A stretch of 23,978 nt of DNA, taken from the NCBI GenBank assembly GCA_002482685.1, contig DLGL01000123.1, positions 1 through 23,978 of the forward strand, read 5' to 3'. The DNA comes from Bacteriovoracaceae bacterium UBA7695. GTDB taxonomy: Bacteria > Bdellovibrionota > Bacteriovoracia > Bacteriovoracales > Bacteriovoracaceae. Positions 23,403-23,978 of this stretch are shown here, piece by piece. The notes beneath the pieces were generated by a model. The model had not been told where the DNA came from and searched no databases. It was given only the letters and a program-made list of their open reading frames with translations. The position numbers and the translations under genes were made by a program. Numbering within the stretch: the stretch's first letter is position 1; every line of letters starts with the position of its first letter.

Positions 23403-23978
23403 TTAGAATCGCAGCAGCTGGAGATATTCACTACGACCGAAAATCACACGACCGCTTTGGACAGCACCTCCGGGAGCTATCTGGCAAGGCTGACCTTTTA
23501 CTACTTGCGGGTGATCTTACACAAACAGGACATCCGGAAGAAATGCAGGTTCTTGCTGACGACCTCCGGCACTCTCCGGTACCAGTCATTGCGGTACTAG
23601 GAAATCATGATTACCATGTTGATCAGGTAGCTGGAGTCACTCAAATTCTTCGGGATGCAGGTGTTGTGGTCCTTGAAAGAAGCGCAACAGTTATCACCAT
23701 TCATGGTGAGCGTATTGGAATCGCTGGAGCAAAAGGTTTTGGTGGCGGATTTATTGGTGCATGCGGATCAGACTTTGGAGAGCCTGAAATGAAAAGATTT
23801 ATGCAACACTCCCGGACAGAGGCCAGGCAACTTGAGCAGGTGATTAAAGACCTGGAGTGTGATTATAAAATAGTTCTCCTCCACTACTCGCCTACTGCCC
23901 AAACTCTTTCAGGTGAAAGAAAAGAAATATATCCCTTCTTAGGTTGTTACTACCTGGCAGAAGCGATCGATTATGGAA
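23399..23978 (+). CDS. Metallophosphoesterase (calcineurin-like), cut off at the right edge
   Basis: The first 193 residues of a cytoplasmic calcineurin-like phosphoesterase; the frame is open to the last base. Metal-binding motifs are all present: GD-x-H (D9, H11), GDLTQTG (D39), GNHD (68-71, N69 and H70) and LLHYSP, the later His motif. Such enzymes cleave phosphomono- or diesters, including cyclic nucleotides and nucleotidylated products. The ATG overlaps the stop of the nucleotidyltransferase gene by four bases, so the two proteins are made together. A nearby Gly-rich segment (GAKGFGGGFIG) is unusual but in frame. The substrate is unknown. Confidence 0.9.
   Translation, partial: MIRIAAAGDIHYDRKSHDRFGQHLRELSGKADLLLLAGDLTQTGHPEEMQVLADDLRHSPVPVIAVLGNHDYHVDQVAGVTQILRDAGVVVLERSATVITIHGERIGIAGAKGFGGGFIGACGSDFGEPEMKRFMQHSRTEARQLEQVIKDLECDYKIVLLHYSPTAQTLSGERKEIYPFLGCYYLAEAIDYG

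Noticed and set aside
1..23978. CRISPR arrays, tRNA genes, insertion sequences, prophage or attachment sites
   Set aside because: No spaced direct-repeat array, cloverleaf-like sequence, transposase or integrase coding sequence, or flanking inverted repeats were seen; intergenic gaps are all under about 210 bases.

Overview
The window (about 40-43% G+C by eye, densely coded, many exported and lipid-anchored proteins, no tRNA, rRNA, CRISPR or insertion sequence seen) looks like the chromosome of a Gram-negative bacterium with an outer membrane. It carries a TonB-dependent receptor, a lipoprotein, periplasmic c-type haem proteins and a type-2 NADH dehydrogenase. The base composition and the abundance of exported orphan proteins would suit a Bdellovibrionota / Bacteriovoracales predator, but this is a low-to-moderate confidence guess from general impression, not from a marker gene.

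Region 1 (1-8619, + strand) is an aerobactin-type hydroxamate siderophore operon in the classical order iucA (5' end cut off by the window), iucB, iucC, iucD, then a TonB-dependent receptor. A PepSY-TM membrane protein, probably a ferric-siderophore reductase, follows. Every junction overlaps or abuts (1-8 nt), so the six genes are almost certainly one translationally coupled unit; its promoter lies left of the window. IucD hydroxylates lysine, IucB acetylates the hydroxylamine, IucA and IucC join two such units to citrate, the receptor imports the ferric complex, and the PepSY protein may release iron by reduction.

Region 2 (8620-11801, + strand) is a second iron-type unit: imelysin-family protein, DUF1111 di-haem protein and a small four-Cys exported protein. 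It has its own promoter with a perfect 8-bp inverted repeat and ends at a strong intrinsic terminator.

Region 3 (11800-17052) is mixed: an orphan lipoprotein (-), a small exported protein made of two 48-residue Cys-pair repeats (+), a two-component system (-), a divergent PAQR/haemolysin-III membrane protein (+), and a two-gene unit (-) with a small secreted metzincin-like protease and a four-Cys exported peptide.

Region 4 (17260-21955, - strand) is a compact five-gene unit read msrB, GNAT acetyltransferase with a Cys4 tail, ndh, a DUF4112 membrane protein, and a KefB/KefC-type K+/H+ antiporter. The theme is redox damage repair, NADH oxidation and ion homeostasis.

Region 5 (22135-23978, + strand) starts divergently from msrB: a small acidic exported protein, a nucleotidyltransferase fused to a BON domain, and a metallophosphoesterase running off the right edge, coupled through an ATGA overlap. 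This nucleotidyltransferase-BON / phosphoesterase pair and the metzincin / Cys-peptide pair are the least familiar combinations here. No stretch longer than about 210 bases lacks a gene.
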